From: CAYLHF01 sp964383365
GTDB taxonomy: Bacteria > Bacteroidota > Rhodothermia > Rhodothermales > UBA10348
DNA length: 64,000 nucleotides
Assembly (NCBI GenBank): GCA_964383365.1
Contig: CAYLHF010000003.1
Location: 62,001-126,000, forward strand
Direction: 5' to 3'
Position numbers and translations under genes: made by a program. Every line of letters begins with the position of its first letter. Position 1 is the first letter of the stretch. Below the pieces are notes generated by a model. That model was not told the DNA's origin. It saw only the letters and a program-made list of their open reading frames with translations, and searched no databases. Positions 27,085 to 36,681 of this stretch are shown here, one piece after another.

Positions 27085-28404
27085 TTGAATAATCCGTCAG
27101 TCAGTGCCCTTCGAATCGACGCCGTTCGGGAGTTGCAACGGGTGGAACAGGAAGGTTCGTTTGTAGGATTGTCTCGAAACAAGACGTTCGGTCTCGAACA
27201 CGAAAGACGACTTACCGATATAGTATCCGGAGTTACCCGGCTGAGGCGAAAACTCGACTTCATCATTGACACCTTTTATCGGAGCAAATCTTCCTCTATG
27301 GAATCTCGTGTCCGCATTATTCTCCGGATCGGGATCTATGAACTGCTCGAAACAGGAACACCCGCGCACGCGGCGATCAACGAATGTGTAAAGACGGCAC
27401 ACAGTATGGTCGGACACCGGGTTACGGGACTGGTCAACGCCGTACTTCGAACCGTCGATAGATCCCGCGATTCGCTTGTCCGACCAACGACGGGAGATGA
27501 CGCAGATGACCTGGCGGTTTGGTATTCGCACCCGACGTGGATGGTCAGGAGATGGTTGAAGCGATACGGGCAAACGGATACCGTCAAGTTGCTCATTCAT
27601 AACAACTCACGGCCTGTTTTCGGCATTCGAGTGCGTGTCGGATCGGTAAAGAGTCTGGTCTCCCGGTTCGCTACAATGGGTGTAGATGCCACTGAATCTG
27701 AGTACCTGAATTCGTTTATCCGAGTTGATCGGATGCGCGAAATAATCCGATCCGGGCTGGTTGGATTGGGTTCGGTATTGGTACAGGATGAAGGCGCGGG
27801 GCTGGTGGTCGAATTGCTGGATCCAAGTCCCGGCCAAAAAATATTGGACGCATGCGCTGCGCCGGGCGGAAAGACATTCGCGATCGCTGACCGGGTGACC
27901 CTCACGGGTAGAGTCGATGCCATGGATGCTCACGCGGGGAGGCTGTCGAGACTTCAGAAAATGGCGGCAACCCTTCGTCTGGAGAACGTTCACGCCATTC
28001 ACGCCGATCTCAGAACATACGAGGGGACAGCACGCTACGACAGCGTTCTGCTTGATGTACCGTGCTCCGGACTCGGAGTTCTGGCTAAACGGTCGGATAT
28101 GAGATGGAAGCGGACCGAGAAGGATATCGAAAACCTCACGAAGCTTCAGGATTCCCTGCTGGATGCGGCAGTCGGCAAGGTCAAGCGCGGCGGACTCCTC
28201 GTATACAGCACCTGTACGCTGGAGCCAGAGGAAAATGAACATCGTATAGATGCATTTCTCAAACGACAGAGCAGTTTTCGTCTCGAACCAGCCGTTTCCG
28301 GAATTCCTGGTTCAATGATCGACGGTCGGGGAATGTATTCGAGTTTACCCTTTCGGGACGGAATCGATGGGGCATTTGCTGCCCGCCTCCGAAAAACGGT
28401 ATGA
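27085..28404 (+). CDS. rsmB: 16S rRNA (cytosine-967 C5)-methyltransferase RsmB
   Basis: The 439-residue product has the two-part RsmB layout: an N-terminal NusB-like helical domain (residues ~1-140, with HAAINECVKTAHSMVGHRVTGLVNAVLR) and a C-terminal Rossmann methyltransferase. The SAM motif is ILDACAAPGGKT; the catalytic motifs are DVPCSGLG and the nucleophile cysteine in YSTCTLEPEENEH. It methylates C967 of 16S rRNA. The only plausible start is TTG 27085; the first in-frame ATG falls at about residue 72, inside the NusB-like domain. Genes in this window often use non-ATG starts. Confidence 0.92.
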   Translation: MNNPSVSALRIDAVRELQRVEQEGSFVGLSRNKTFGLEHERRLTDIVSGVTRLRRKLDFIIDTFYRSKSSSMESRVRIILRIGIYELLETGTPAHAAINECVKTAHSMVGHRVTGLVNAVLRTVDRSRDSLVRPTTGDDADDLAVWYSHPTWMVRRWLKRYGQTDTVKLLIHNNSRPVFGIRVRVGSVKSLVSRFATMGVDATESEYLNSFIRVDRMREIIRSGLVGLGSVLVQDEGAGLVVELLDPSPGQKILDACAAPGGKTFAIADRVTLTGRVDAMDAHAGRLSRLQKMAATLRLENVHAIHADLRTYEGTARYDSVLLDVPCSGLGVLAKRSDMRWKRTEKDIENLTKLQDSLLDAAVGKVKRGGLLVYSTCTLEPEENEHRIDAFLKRQSSFRLEPAVSGIPGSMIDGRGMYSSLPFRDGIDGAFAARLRKTV

Positions 28405-28509
28405 CGGAGAGGGTAGATACGCAGGAATGGAGAAACCTAGAAGATAGTCTGGCATTCGTACTCTGGTCTGTCCGGGCGTCGTCATTCAGAGCGAATTTGT
28501 AACGGAATA

Positions 28510-29631
28510 ATGCATATCAAACGGTTTCCTGTAGATGTCCGCCGACCAATCGGCAACGGGATCGTTTTTGTGCTGCTTCTCTTTTTTGCTGCGGGACCGT
28601 CCCTCGGTCAGCGAGTCGCCAAATACGGTGCAGACTTCCTGGCAGGTGGCGTGGGTGCGCGAGCGCTGGGAATGGGAGGTGCCTTTGTTGCCCTTGCTGA
28701 GGATGGAAGCGCGGGATACTGGAATCCTGCAGGTCTCGAGGGGCTCGAACATCCGGCGATTTCGTACATGCACGCCGAACGATTTTCCGGTGTCGTATCC
28801 TTTGATTACGCTGGCGTCGCGTGGCCGCTTACAAATCGTTCGACGTTTAGCCTGTCTTTCTATCGGAGTGGTGTCAATGACATCAAGAACACGTTGGATG
28901 CGTGGGATGCGGTAAGAGATCAACCGAAGCCCGATCCGGATCAGTTTATTACGTCGTTTTCTGCAGCGGATTGGGCATTTTACTTCGGTTATGGAAGAAC
29001 CATCAGTCAAAAGTTCCGCATTGGAATGACCGGAAAAATTATTCGCCGGACGATCGGAGATTTTGCCGACGCCTGGGGATACAGCTTCGATATTGGAATG
29101 CAATACCGGAGTGGACCACTCAAATTGGGTGCCACCGTGCAGGATGTTTCTACGATGCTCCAGAGTTGGACGGTCAACAGTTCGTCTCTTCAGAATCTGA
29201 AGGACGTATTCGGGGATGATTTACCGGAAGGGGGTACCGAAATTGTACTTCCGGTCATTCGGCTGGGCTCAGGCTATGAGATTGTCTATCCAGATTCGCG
29301 ACTTCAGCTCGCTTTTGACGTGGATATAGCCTTCGACGGTCAGCAGGGTAATGCGATCAGCGTGGGAAAGTCGTCCTATCACCCTCGCGTCGGTGCTGAA
29401 TATTCCTATCACGATGCATTCGCTCTTCGGGCCGGACTGAGCAGGATACAAAAGACCGACCGGGAGGGATGGGATATCACGCCTACCATTGGGGCAGGTT
29501 TCTCTTTGAGTAAGGTACAGTTTGATTACGGATTCGGTGATTTTGCAGGCCTGGTTTCTGATCTTGGATACTCACACCGCCTATCTGTACAACTCCTTTT
29601 GTCCACTTCCAGACCCGATCCCACGGACTAG
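28510..29631 (+). CDS. PorV/PorQ-family outer membrane protein
   Basis: This 373-residue protein has a signal peptide (ending SLGQ) and the family start: YGADFLAGGVGARALGMGG followed by ALAEDGSAGYWNPAGLEGL. The rest is a predicted 14-strand barrel rich in alternating hydrophobic residues, ending LSVQLLLSTS. PorV shuttles cargo of the type IX secretion system at the outer membrane, and the broader PorV/PorQ group is widespread in Bacteroidota and related phyla. The sorting-domain protein at 340-2523 is a possible cargo, though it is not adjacent. No other T9SS gene is near. Confidence 0.85.
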   Translation: MHIKRFPVDVRRPIGNGIVFVLLLFFAAGPSLGQRVAKYGADFLAGGVGARALGMGGAFVALAEDGSAGYWNPAGLEGLEHPAISYMHAERFSGVVSFDYAGVAWPLTNRSTFSLSFYRSGVNDIKNTLDAWDAVRDQPKPDPDQFITSFSAADWAFYFGYGRTISQKFRIGMTGKIIRRTIGDFADAWGYSFDIGMQYRSGPLKLGATVQDVSTMLQSWTVNSSSLQNLKDVFGDDLPEGGTEIVLPVIRLGSGYEIVYPDSRLQLAFDVDIAFDGQQGNAISVGKSSYHPRVGAEYSYHDAFALRAGLSRIQKTDREGWDITPTIGAGFSLSKVQFDYGFGDFAGLVSDLGYSHRLSVQLLLSTSRPDPTD

Positions 29632-29737
29632 ATCTATTTGTCCCTGCTCTTTCGTCGGTCACGCTACTGAATATCGGGTGTCGTAAGTTAGCCGTGATTT
29701 CCGATCAAGTCCTCTGAACTCGTTCGTTCCGGAATTC

Positions 29738-30712
29738 GTGGACAGTACGCTGCAGTCAAGAAAAACCGTCTCACTCGTCATTCCGCTCTATAATGAAGCG
29801 GAAATGATTCCTTCGTTGGTCCGGGAGATCGAGTCGTACCGGATCGAGCGACCGGAGATCTGTGGTGTTCTCCTCGTTGACGATGGAAGTACCGATGGAA
29901 CGGGCAGGCTGGTTCGCTCCGAGACCAACCACCTGGATGGCTATATGCTTGTCTCATTCTCCAGAAATTTCGGTCATCAACTGGCCGTGACAGCCGGTCT
30001 ATCGGTTGTGGATTGCGACGCCGCAGTAATTCTCGATGCCGACCTCCAGGATCCGCTCTCCGTTGTCGGCGAAATGATTGATCGATGGCACGACGGTTTC
30101 GACGTCGTATACGGTATACGAAGGTCCCGGACGGGCGTCAGTGCGATCGAACGCCTCACGGCCAGCGTGTACTACCGGCTGTTTAAGCGATTTTCCGATG
30201 TCGATGCACCTCTCGATACGGGTGATTTTCGTCTGATTTCGAGAGCGGTAATCGAGGCGTATCGGCAACTCGAAGAACAGCAGCCGTATGTCCGTGGACT
30301 CGTCACCTGGTTGGGCTTTAATCAGGATGGGGTCGAATACGATCGCGTTCCGAGGCGGGCAGGTACGAGCAAATATCATTGGGGGAAACGCATCCAACTT
30401 GCGCTCGACGGGATCGCCTCCTTTTCCGGAAAGCCGCTTCGTTATGCCGTTCGAGTCGGCCTGGGTATTTCTGCCCTTTCGGTAGTCGGGCTATTCTGGG
30501 TACTCATCGTGAAGTACGTACTCGGCACGGCCATTACCGGATGGGCATCGCTGATTTTTGTCGGTTTCTTTTTCGGAGGGCTCCAATTGTTTTTTACCGG
30601 GGTTGTCGGCTCGTATATCGCACGCGTTTATGAAGAGGTGAAGGGACGTCCTCGATATATAATTCAATCCACCTGGAAATCCGAGGGAGCATTCGGACGG
30701 AGTTCGGGTTAA
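29738..30712 (+). CDS. Glycosyltransferase family 2, polyprenyl-phosphate sugar transferase type
   Basis: The 324-residue product has an N-terminal GT-A domain with VSLVIPLYNEAEM, DDGSTDGTG, and the metal-binding ILDADLQDP, and two C-terminal membrane helices (VGLGISALSVVGLFWVLIV and SLIFVGFFFGGLQLFFTGV). This is the DPM1/ArnC/GtrB group that loads a sugar onto undecaprenyl phosphate for transfer outside the cytoplasm. The sugar and the final acceptor cannot be told from sequence. The start is GTG 29738. It precedes tonB by 54 bp on the same strand. Confidence 0.92.
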   Translation: MDSTLQSRKTVSLVIPLYNEAEMIPSLVREIESYRIERPEICGVLLVDDGSTDGTGRLVRSETNHLDGYMLVSFSRNFGHQLAVTAGLSVVDCDAAVILDADLQDPLSVVGEMIDRWHDGFDVVYGIRRSRTGVSAIERLTASVYYRLFKRFSDVDAPLDTGDFRLISRAVIEAYRQLEEQQPYVRGLVTWLGFNQDGVEYDRVPRRAGTSKYHWGKRIQLALDGIASFSGKPLRYAVRVGLGISALSVVGLFWVLIVKYVLGTAITGWASLIFVGFFFGGLQLFFTGVVGSYIARVYEEVKGRPRYIIQSTWKSEGAFGRSSG

Positions 30713-30766
30713 ACCGGCGATTTTGCCGCAGACAGTTGGGCTTCATAATCTGAAGTGGAGATTTGA

Positions 30767-31519
30767 ATGAAACGAGATGACTGGTTTGGTATCGGCTGGA
30801 GCGTAGCCATCCACCTGGTTCTGCTCGTCGTGTTCTCAGTGATGAGTGTAGCGGCTTCAGAAAAAATCCCTGTCGGGTTCATGGAAGTCGATTTCGGTCC
30901 GCTGGCAGAAACGCGTCCTGCGGAAGTGATACCCGAGTCTCGTCCGTCGCTACCGGCAGCAGTCGAGAAAGAAACGGTTCCTGAATCCACGGTACAGGAT
31001 TCAGATTCCCCCGACGTCGATACCGACGTTGATCTACCGGATCAGCCAGATCCCAATCCGGAAGATGACGTGATTCCCACGCCGGAAGACGCGGCCGTAC
31101 GTCCAGAAATCAAGACCCAGGAAACGACCGATTCGTCGCAACCGGGTCCGGTCGAAGAGACCGTGCGACCTCTGGGAAGTGGTGCCATCGAGGAGGGCGA
31201 CACGCCGGATCCGGTTGTCACCGGAACGGGGCAGCAGGACACAACGACGGCTCCCTATCAGATTGAAGGACTCAATCGGGCTCCGATCGATACGCCGATG
31301 CCTGTCTATTCTGCGCAGGTGAACGCAACCATTCGGGTCCGCATCACCGTCGGTGCGTCGGGACGAATCATTCGTCGTGTACCGTTACTGAAGGGCGATC
31401 CTCGTCTGGAAAAAGCGGTAATGGACGCCCTGTTAAGGTGGCGGTTCAATCCGCTCCCGGCAGATGCCCCACAGACGACACAGACGGGGTCAGTCACATT
31501 TCGCTTTCGACTCCGATAA
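30767..31519 (+). CDS. tonB: TonB-like energy transducer
   Basis: This 250-residue protein has one N-terminal membrane helix (SVAIHLVLLVVFSVMSVA), a long acidic Pro/Asp/Glu-rich periplasmic spacer (residues ~35-165), and a C-terminal TonB domain with IRVRITVGASGRIIRR, the helix LEKAVMDALLRWRFNPL and a final strand SVTFRFRLR. TonB passes energy from ExbB/ExbD to outer membrane receptors such as the one at 11.8-15.1 kb. No exbB or exbD is adjacent. The spacer is acidic rather than the Lys-Pro type of enteric TonB. Confidence 0.88.
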   Translation: MKRDDWFGIGWSVAIHLVLLVVFSVMSVAASEKIPVGFMEVDFGPLAETRPAEVIPESRPSLPAAVEKETVPESTVQDSDSPDVDTDVDLPDQPDPNPEDDVIPTPEDAAVRPEIKTQETTDSSQPGPVEETVRPLGSGAIEEGDTPDPVVTGTGQQDTTTAPYQIEGLNRAPIDTPMPVYSAQVNATIRVRITVGASGRIIRRVPLLKGDPRLEKAVMDALLRWRFNPLPADAPQTTQTGSVTFRFRLR

Positions 31520-31524
31520 TCGAG

Positions 31525-32439
31525 TCAGGCCGATATTTTTTCAATGATCTGTGTCGGTTCTGACGATCCAGGACTCGGGGCACGTACGTTCATGTCGAGG
31601 CTTCTCGTCTTGTCGATGATTTCCGCGCGACCGGATCGCGGATTTGACGGTTTGAAGGCAGCCTCCCATTCATCCTGATTCTTCCTTGCGTCCTGAACAT
31701 AGGCGGATCTCTTGACCAGACCAATCAGGAATCGATTGATACTGGATGCGATAAATGGGAGCGGCCGGAGGACATCGACGAAGAGCACGACACGGGTTTC
31801 CTCCGAATCATTCCATACCTCGTGTTCAAAGGTGTCATCGAAGATCAGGCTTTTGCCGGCTTCCCATGATGCGTATTCATCTTCTATCCGGAGACGACAG
31901 AGCGTGTGTGGTTCGGGGATCCTGATCCCCAGATGATATCTAATAAAACCCTTGAAAACACCCCGGTGAGGAGGGATATGTTTGTGCGGAGAAAGAATAG
32001 AGAAGAAGGCCGTCGTCATTCCTGGAATCTGCTCGACAAGCCGGGTCGTTTCGGGACATCGAGAACAATTTGCTTCTGCCTTGTACCCCATTCCGTACAG
32101 GAAGTAGGTTTTCCACAGATCGTCGTTTGTTATCGCAGTTTGATCTTTACTGATATCCTGGAAACTCGGTAGTCGATTCTTTTCCTCGAGGATTGGAGCC
32201 AGTTCAGACTGGATCAACTTCCAGTCCTTCTCGATGACGGATGCCCAGGGAAACTGTTCACTGGCAAAGAACCGGTGGTTTCCAACGAGCGACCGCCGTG
32301 CGATGTAGCCCTCGAGCTTCCACAGGATTTTTCCACCTAAATCTTTTATGAATCGTCTCCGACGCTTTCTGAACGATATTCCGGACGATACTTTTGGCTG
32401 TTCATGGTTAGACTTTTCGGACGACACTCGTAATGTCAT
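31525..32439 (-). CDS. Aspartyl/asparaginyl beta-hydroxylase-family protein
   Basis: The 304-residue product contains the AspH-type 2-oxoglutarate/Fe(II) oxygenase domain at residues ~140-230. FSILSPHKHIPPHRG supplies His158 and FDDTFEHEVWNDSEETRVV supplies His206 and Arg216, the latter for 2-oxoglutarate. The match to animal aspartyl beta-hydroxylase in FDD-FEHEVW is close. Residues 1-50 are basic and may interact with nucleic acid or membrane. Bacterial relatives include lipid A hydroxylases (LpxO) and proteins of unknown target. It converges with tonB with a 5-bp gap and starts with ATG at 32439. Confidence 0.88.
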   Translation of the reverse strand: MTLRVSSEKSNHEQPKVSSGISFRKRRRRFIKDLGGKILWKLEGYIARRSLVGNHRFFASEQFPWASVIEKDWKLIQSELAPILEEKNRLPSFQDISKDQTAITNDDLWKTYFLYGMGYKAEANCSRCPETTRLVEQIPGMTTAFFSILSPHKHIPPHRGVFKGFIRYHLGIRIPEPHTLCRLRIEDEYASWEAGKSLIFDDTFEHEVWNDSEETRVVLFVDVLRPLPFIASSINRFLIGLVKRSAYVQDARKNQDEWEAAFKPSNPRSGRAEIIDKTRSLDMNVRAPSPGSSEPTQIIEKISA

Positions 32440-32571
32440 TGTGGTTTACCCATAGTTAATGAGTGAATCGTGTGACCTCGACAGGAAAAATACCCGGACG
32501 AGTCGCGACCGCCGTGATACGTCTTTGTGCACGATCAGCAAAAAATGTAACAACACTTCCGGATCAACCCT

Positions 32572-34011
32572 TCAGAGGGACCGCATTTTGCTCCGTACAT
32601 CCACACCCGTCCAATTCCGCGGGAATCGGCTTTCGAGAGTCGTGTCGTGGGCGATTCCAATACCGAAAGGGATTCCGCCAGAAAAAATCAACTTCGGCCC
32701 GTATGACTCCTTTCCGAGAGAGGGGAGTGACTGTGTCGTGCCACCCAAATAGTGAAAGAGTTGCCCGTGGTCAAGATGAATACCCTCTTTTTTGCCATGT
32801 TGCCCGAATAGAAGTGCACCGGAGGTCGATAAACGTGGGTATCCACTTTTTAAATTTACGGCCCGCACGCCACAGGTAACAATTGAAAAAAGATTACTAA
32901 TTTCAATAGTGCGGTTTACATATGCCTCGAATTTGTTCGAGGAGCCTGACTTGACCAGATGGGCAGCAACGGACGGATCGATTCCGAAGCGAGTCAACCA
33001 CGTCAGGTCTCTGTCAGAGAGGTCGCGTTGTTCGTGCGAAACCTCGGACGTCGATTCCGTCGTCGCGGGCGTGGAGTCTTCAGAACGGCGGAGAACGCCC
33101 ACGTAAAACCCTCCGGTGTCGTTCTGGTATGGCCATACCCGCATGGTTCTGGCGATATCAGGATGTAACCGGGTACCCGACCATTCGGTAACTCCAGGCG
33201 AATATTTCAAGCCGGCGACGATGGCTTCTTCGATCCGAAAATCCCGACCGAGGTCATCTTCAAATAACATTTCGTGTAGGACACATTCGTTCTCCTCTGG
33301 TGCCATCGTGCACGTTGAATAAATAACGCGACCACCCGGTCGGCACAATTGTAGTGCTCGACCGAGAATGCGTTTCTGCTGCCGAACCAGGGACTCGCGA
33401 TACGTGGACGATGTACGTCCGAGTACCGAACGATTCTTCCTGATTGTTCCCTCACACGAACAGGGGACGTCGACCAGAATACCATCGAACCTGCCACCGC
33501 CGAGGGGAAAATTACCACCATCGTGGGACGTCACAGCCACATTGGTCAGACTCAGCCGATCCATCGTCGAACGAACGACACCCAGTCTTTTTTCGTAAAG
33601 ATCATTGGCGATCACGGTACCCGTTCGATTCATGGCCAGTGCTATCTCCGCCGTTTTGTTACCCGGCGCGGCACACAGGTCGAGTATACGTTCACCTGGT
33701 TGCGGATTTAACAGAAGGACGGGAACGGATGCAATCTCTTCCTGAACGTGGAAAAATCCCGCCAGATATGCACTCCAGTATTCAAATGCCTCCGTTAAAT
33801 TGACCCGCCAGCCGTTAGGGATAAATCTGGAGTGACTTCCGAGAACAGCCGTCTCGCCGAACCAATCTTCGAAGTCGGAGCGATTCAATTTCTCAGGATT
33901 TCTCCAGATCGTGGTCGGTAACGGAGCGAGGCATGCCTCAATCAATGCATCATAGTCATCGGTTATTGCCCGATAACGCTCCATGGAAGATCCAACAAGC
34001 GAGCGAGTCAT
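32572..34011 (-). CDS. RsmF-like RNA (cytosine C5) methyltransferase, NOL1/NOP2/sun family
   Basis: This 479-residue protein has the NSUN-family methyltransferase core: ILDLCAAPGNKTAEIAL binds SAM, DVPCSCEG holds the release cysteine, and YSTCTMAPEENE holds the nucleophile cysteine. The C-terminal ~150 residues resemble the RsmF/YebU extension, with GVRAVNLKSGYPRLST and HLDHGQLFHYLGG. Several relatives act on 16S rRNA; the target here is not proven. It is the last gene of a coupled operon with three envelope proteins, which is an odd setting. Its ATG overlaps the preceding stop by 4 bases. Confidence 0.88.
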   Translation of the reverse strand: MTRSLVGSSMERYRAITDDYDALIEACLAPLPTTIWRNPEKLNRSDFEDWFGETAVLGSHSRFIPNGWRVNLTEAFEYWSAYLAGFFHVQEEIASVPVLLLNPQPGERILDLCAAPGNKTAEIALAMNRTGTVIANDLYEKRLGVVRSTMDRLSLTNVAVTSHDGGNFPLGGGRFDGILVDVPCSCEGTIRKNRSVLGRTSSTYRESLVRQQKRILGRALQLCRPGGRVIYSTCTMAPEENECVLHEMLFEDDLGRDFRIEEAIVAGLKYSPGVTEWSGTRLHPDIARTMRVWPYQNDTGGFYVGVLRRSEDSTPATTESTSEVSHEQRDLSDRDLTWLTRFGIDPSVAAHLVKSGSSNKFEAYVNRTIEISNLFSIVTCGVRAVNLKSGYPRLSTSGALLFGQHGKKEGIHLDHGQLFHYLGGTTQSLPSLGKESYGPKLIFSGGIPFGIGIAHDTTLESRFPRNWTGVDVRSKMRSL

Positions 34012-36026
34012 AGTTTTCCCCGGATACTAACGCGGAAAACCATCTGGTCCGCTCCTCCGGCAGGATGACGGACGAGGGATACGTTTCCAACATTCAAACC
34101 GGTCAGGGCGATACTGATATGGTCGTCCCAGAAATCCTTTTCTACGGATACATCCGCGATCAGGAAATCGGGTCTCCTCGATGACGACACGACCTGGTAG
34201 TCCGTATAATTCCGAGAGGAAATCCACTCGAGGCGAGCGTACGCGGTGAAACGGTCGTTCGGTCTGAGGGAGACGGATAACTGTGCTTGATGTCCGTTAT
34301 TCTGGGCCACCGCATGTTCGAAGATCGGGTCGCTTCCGGGTAAGACGAGGGTACTTCCGGAAATCGAGTGTGTATACCAGTAGATGAGTTCCGCCCGGAT
34401 GTGGCGAGATTTTTTGGTCAGAATCCGCGATCCGGCTGAGAAGAGGGTTCCGTCAACGCCCTGCACGTATGTCGTGAGGGCATCGAATCTCCGGCTCGAC
34501 CGTTCGAATTCGCGGAGATAAAGTGGAATATCGACCCCTTGGAAACGTCGAATGAAAATGAACGGTCGCCACAGGAGCGGCCCCCGAAGCCGTCCTTCCA
34601 ACTGAAGGTGAATGGTTCGTCTCTGATCTGCCAACCGACGGATAGAGACCCGGTCTTCGGTATGAAAAGGGAGGGGAATTCCTTCGCGCAACAGCTGTGG
34701 AAGGGTATCTGGTTCCTCGTTGGATCGAACGGTGTACGAGAGAACAATTGAAGCGGCGCTGGCGAACGACAGGCGGGTTTGGCCGGCGAAGCCGGGGCTT
34801 CGCCGGCCGGATAGTGTCCTCAACGGAATGCTAAACCGTCCGGATATGGAGTAGCGGATTCCGGCTCCAAGATTAAAAATAGATCCTGCAGCGGTACGAA
34901 AAAACGTACGTTGGATACGTTGTGGTAACCTACGAAAGTCGGTCGATGCGTATCCGGCCGAAAACCAGGGAGATACCGTGGTTCCATATCGGTCTATCTT
35001 GATCATGCCCCGGGTACTCCGTTCGGTCCAACGATTTCCGAAGGATACGGACACCGGTCGGGGTCTGAGTGAAACTTCCCGTCGGTCGAAGCGATACGTC
35101 AGAGCAAACCGGTTCCCGACTTCAAAATTGCCGGCTGCAGACACAAACTGCCAGGTTTCCGCGATTGGAGCCTCGGCTCCGAGGACGTCCAGGTAGCGGA
35201 AATCCTTGAACCGATTCCCTCCGGCACGAATGGTGTGTCTCGATGTCGGACCCAGGTATGAAACGAACAATTCCGGAGCGGAAAGGGTGATACGAGCTCG
35301 ATCCAGGCCCCTGTATCGAGTCCATATTCTGGGATCGATCCGTGCATCCGTGGCGTGGTGCGTGTCCCCACGCCAGGCGAGCTGAATGAACCAGGGGCGA
35401 GCGCCGTAGGATAGTCGGACATCCGACCTCGGTCCGTCCCGATCGACATTTGGAGTCGGATTATCTGAAAATCTGCCGGGACCGGGGTCATTTACCTCAT
35501 TTCCGAAAGACCAGATTCCCCGAATGCTCACCCCTTCTGGCCGGATGGTGTTTACACGAATCTCACCCGACAAATTATAATAATCCGTTGTCAGACCAGG
35601 AGATGCAGCGATTATTACAGAATCTACATCAGAAGGAGAGACGGGAATCAGATGCTTCTGATCTCCACCGTATACCGAATAATACTGCGGTTGTCCGTCG
35701 AGCACGACCACCGGACCCGGTTCACCCGGGAGAGAGAGGGAGAAGAGAGAGAACGAGGATGTATATCGGTTCAGAGACCGGGTTCGGAACAGTCCAAGGG
35801 ATTCGAGGGCGTCGGAAAAGCGATTTACACCGGGATTGGCAACGTCTTGATACGCGAGTGCGACGACGGGGTCAAAGTCGCTGAGTCCGAGAGCAGAATC
35901 ACTCCCCAGTTGCTGTCCACTGACATTCCAATTCAGCAGGAAACTCAGCAACACCCCTACGATGCCGAATCGACGGCAACCGGGACGTGTCAGAGAAACG
36001 ATCCGTCCGGACATGAGATGGCTCAT
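34008..36026 (-). CDS. TonB-dependent-receptor-like outer membrane protein
   Basis: The 672-residue product has an N-terminal export signal ending near VSGQ, then a plug-like region (residues ~70-155) with VVVLDGQPQYYSVYGGDQ and DVDSVIIAASPGLTTDYYN, and a long barrel-like remainder of amphipathic strands ending FRVSIRGKL. I see no carboxypeptidase-like domain and no clear TonB box. It may be a degenerate receptor or a non-TonB barrel. It begins with ATG 36026, overlapping the previous stop in an ATGA. A 28-bp near-perfect inverted repeat lies inside at 34781-34808. Confidence 0.6.
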   Translation of the reverse strand: MSHLMSGRIVSLTRPGCRRFGIVGVLLSFLLNWNVSGQQLGSDSALGLSDFDPVVALAYQDVANPGVNRFSDALESLGLFRTRSLNRYTSSFSLFSLSLPGEPGPVVVLDGQPQYYSVYGGDQKHLIPVSPSDVDSVIIAASPGLTTDYYNLSGEIRVNTIRPEGVSIRGIWSFGNEVNDPGPGRFSDNPTPNVDRDGPRSDVRLSYGARPWFIQLAWRGDTHHATDARIDPRIWTRYRGLDRARITLSAPELFVSYLGPTSRHTIRAGGNRFKDFRYLDVLGAEAPIAETWQFVSAAGNFEVGNRFALTYRFDRREVSLRPRPVSVSFGNRWTERSTRGMIKIDRYGTTVSPWFSAGYASTDFRRLPQRIQRTFFRTAAGSIFNLGAGIRYSISGRFSIPLRTLSGRRSPGFAGQTRLSFASAASIVLSYTVRSNEEPDTLPQLLREGIPLPFHTEDRVSIRRLADQRRTIHLQLEGRLRGPLLWRPFIFIRRFQGVDIPLYLREFERSSRRFDALTTYVQGVDGTLFSAGSRILTKKSRHIRAELIYWYTHSISGSTLVLPGSDPIFEHAVAQNNGHQAQLSVSLRPNDRFTAYARLEWISSRNYTDYQVVSSSRRPDFLIADVSVEKDFWDDHISIALTGLNVGNVSLVRHPAGGADQMVFRVSIRGKL
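34781..34808. repeat. 13-bp perfect inverted repeat inside a coding gene
   Basis: GGCCGGCGAAGCC (34781-34793) is followed, after a 2-base centre, by its exact reverse complement (34796-34808). The total dyad is 28 bp and GC-rich. It sits in the receptor-like gene and would encode RSPGFAG-type residues. No T-tract follows on either strand, so it is not an obvious terminator. Confidence 0.7.
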
Positions 36027-36679
36027 TTCAGTACCCGTCTAAGCCACCCGGGTGTGATGAATCTGACCGTAATACCGGTATGAATACTCAGTAGATCCAT
36101 GGGAGTCGATGTAAATACGCGTCGATAGACTGCCCGTCCGAACAGAAAAACACGCTTCGTAAGTCTTACTTGAGGGCCAACAAATACAGACGTGGAGAAC
36201 TCGCTCTCATTTCTGACGCCTTTGATCGTTGACTCATCGAACATCATCAGAAAATTTCCGGTGTCAAATCCGGTATCGAAGGCGACCGGGCCAATAACGT
36301 GTAAACGAAACGTTATCCCTGCACGAATGACCGCTGCGGTGAATGAGGGACGCAGTCCATTTGTCCCGGAAAAGTTACCGGGCACGTCAGTCCGCCGCCT
36401 CGTGTACAGGTCTGTTGGTTCGAACGAGACGATGTCGAATCCGGCGCTGACTCGGCCTGCGTAAAATGGGGTCGAAATTGTTACGCCTGCACCATTGCCC
36501 GGCGCCCAGAGACGGGAAAATTCTCCGCGTGCATCCCACACCGTTCCACCGATCATGACGTCGAGCGTTGAAAATGGCCCCGTCGACACCTGAGCCATGG
36601 ACGGGGCTGAACGTATCGTGCATATACAGGCAAGCGCCAGGACCAGGGCGGTCAGGCCCGGTGGATTTCTGACTGTCAT
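36023..36679 (-). CDS. Hypothetical outer-membrane or periplasmic protein
   Basis: This 218-residue protein has a signal peptide (ending PSMAQ) and a beta-rich mature part with GGTVWDARGEF, AGRVSAGFDIVSFEP and GPQVRLTKRVFLFGRAVY. The pattern of alternating hydrophobic residues fits a small barrel, but I recognise no family. It lies 2 bases after the Wzi-like gene and overlaps the receptor-like gene by 4 bases, so all are translated together. Its role is probably tied to theirs. Confidence 0.7.
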   Translation of the reverse strand: MTVRNPPGLTALVLALACICTIRSAPSMAQVSTGPFSTLDVMIGGTVWDARGEFSRLWAPGNGAGVTISTPFYAGRVSAGFDIVSFEPTDLYTRRRTDVPGNFSGTNGLRPSFTAAVIRAGITFRLHVIGPVAFDTGFDTGNFLMMFDESTIKGVRNESEFSTSVFVGPQVRLTKRVFLFGRAVYRRVFTSTPMDLLSIHTGITVRFITPGWLRRVLK

Positions 36680-36681
36680 CG

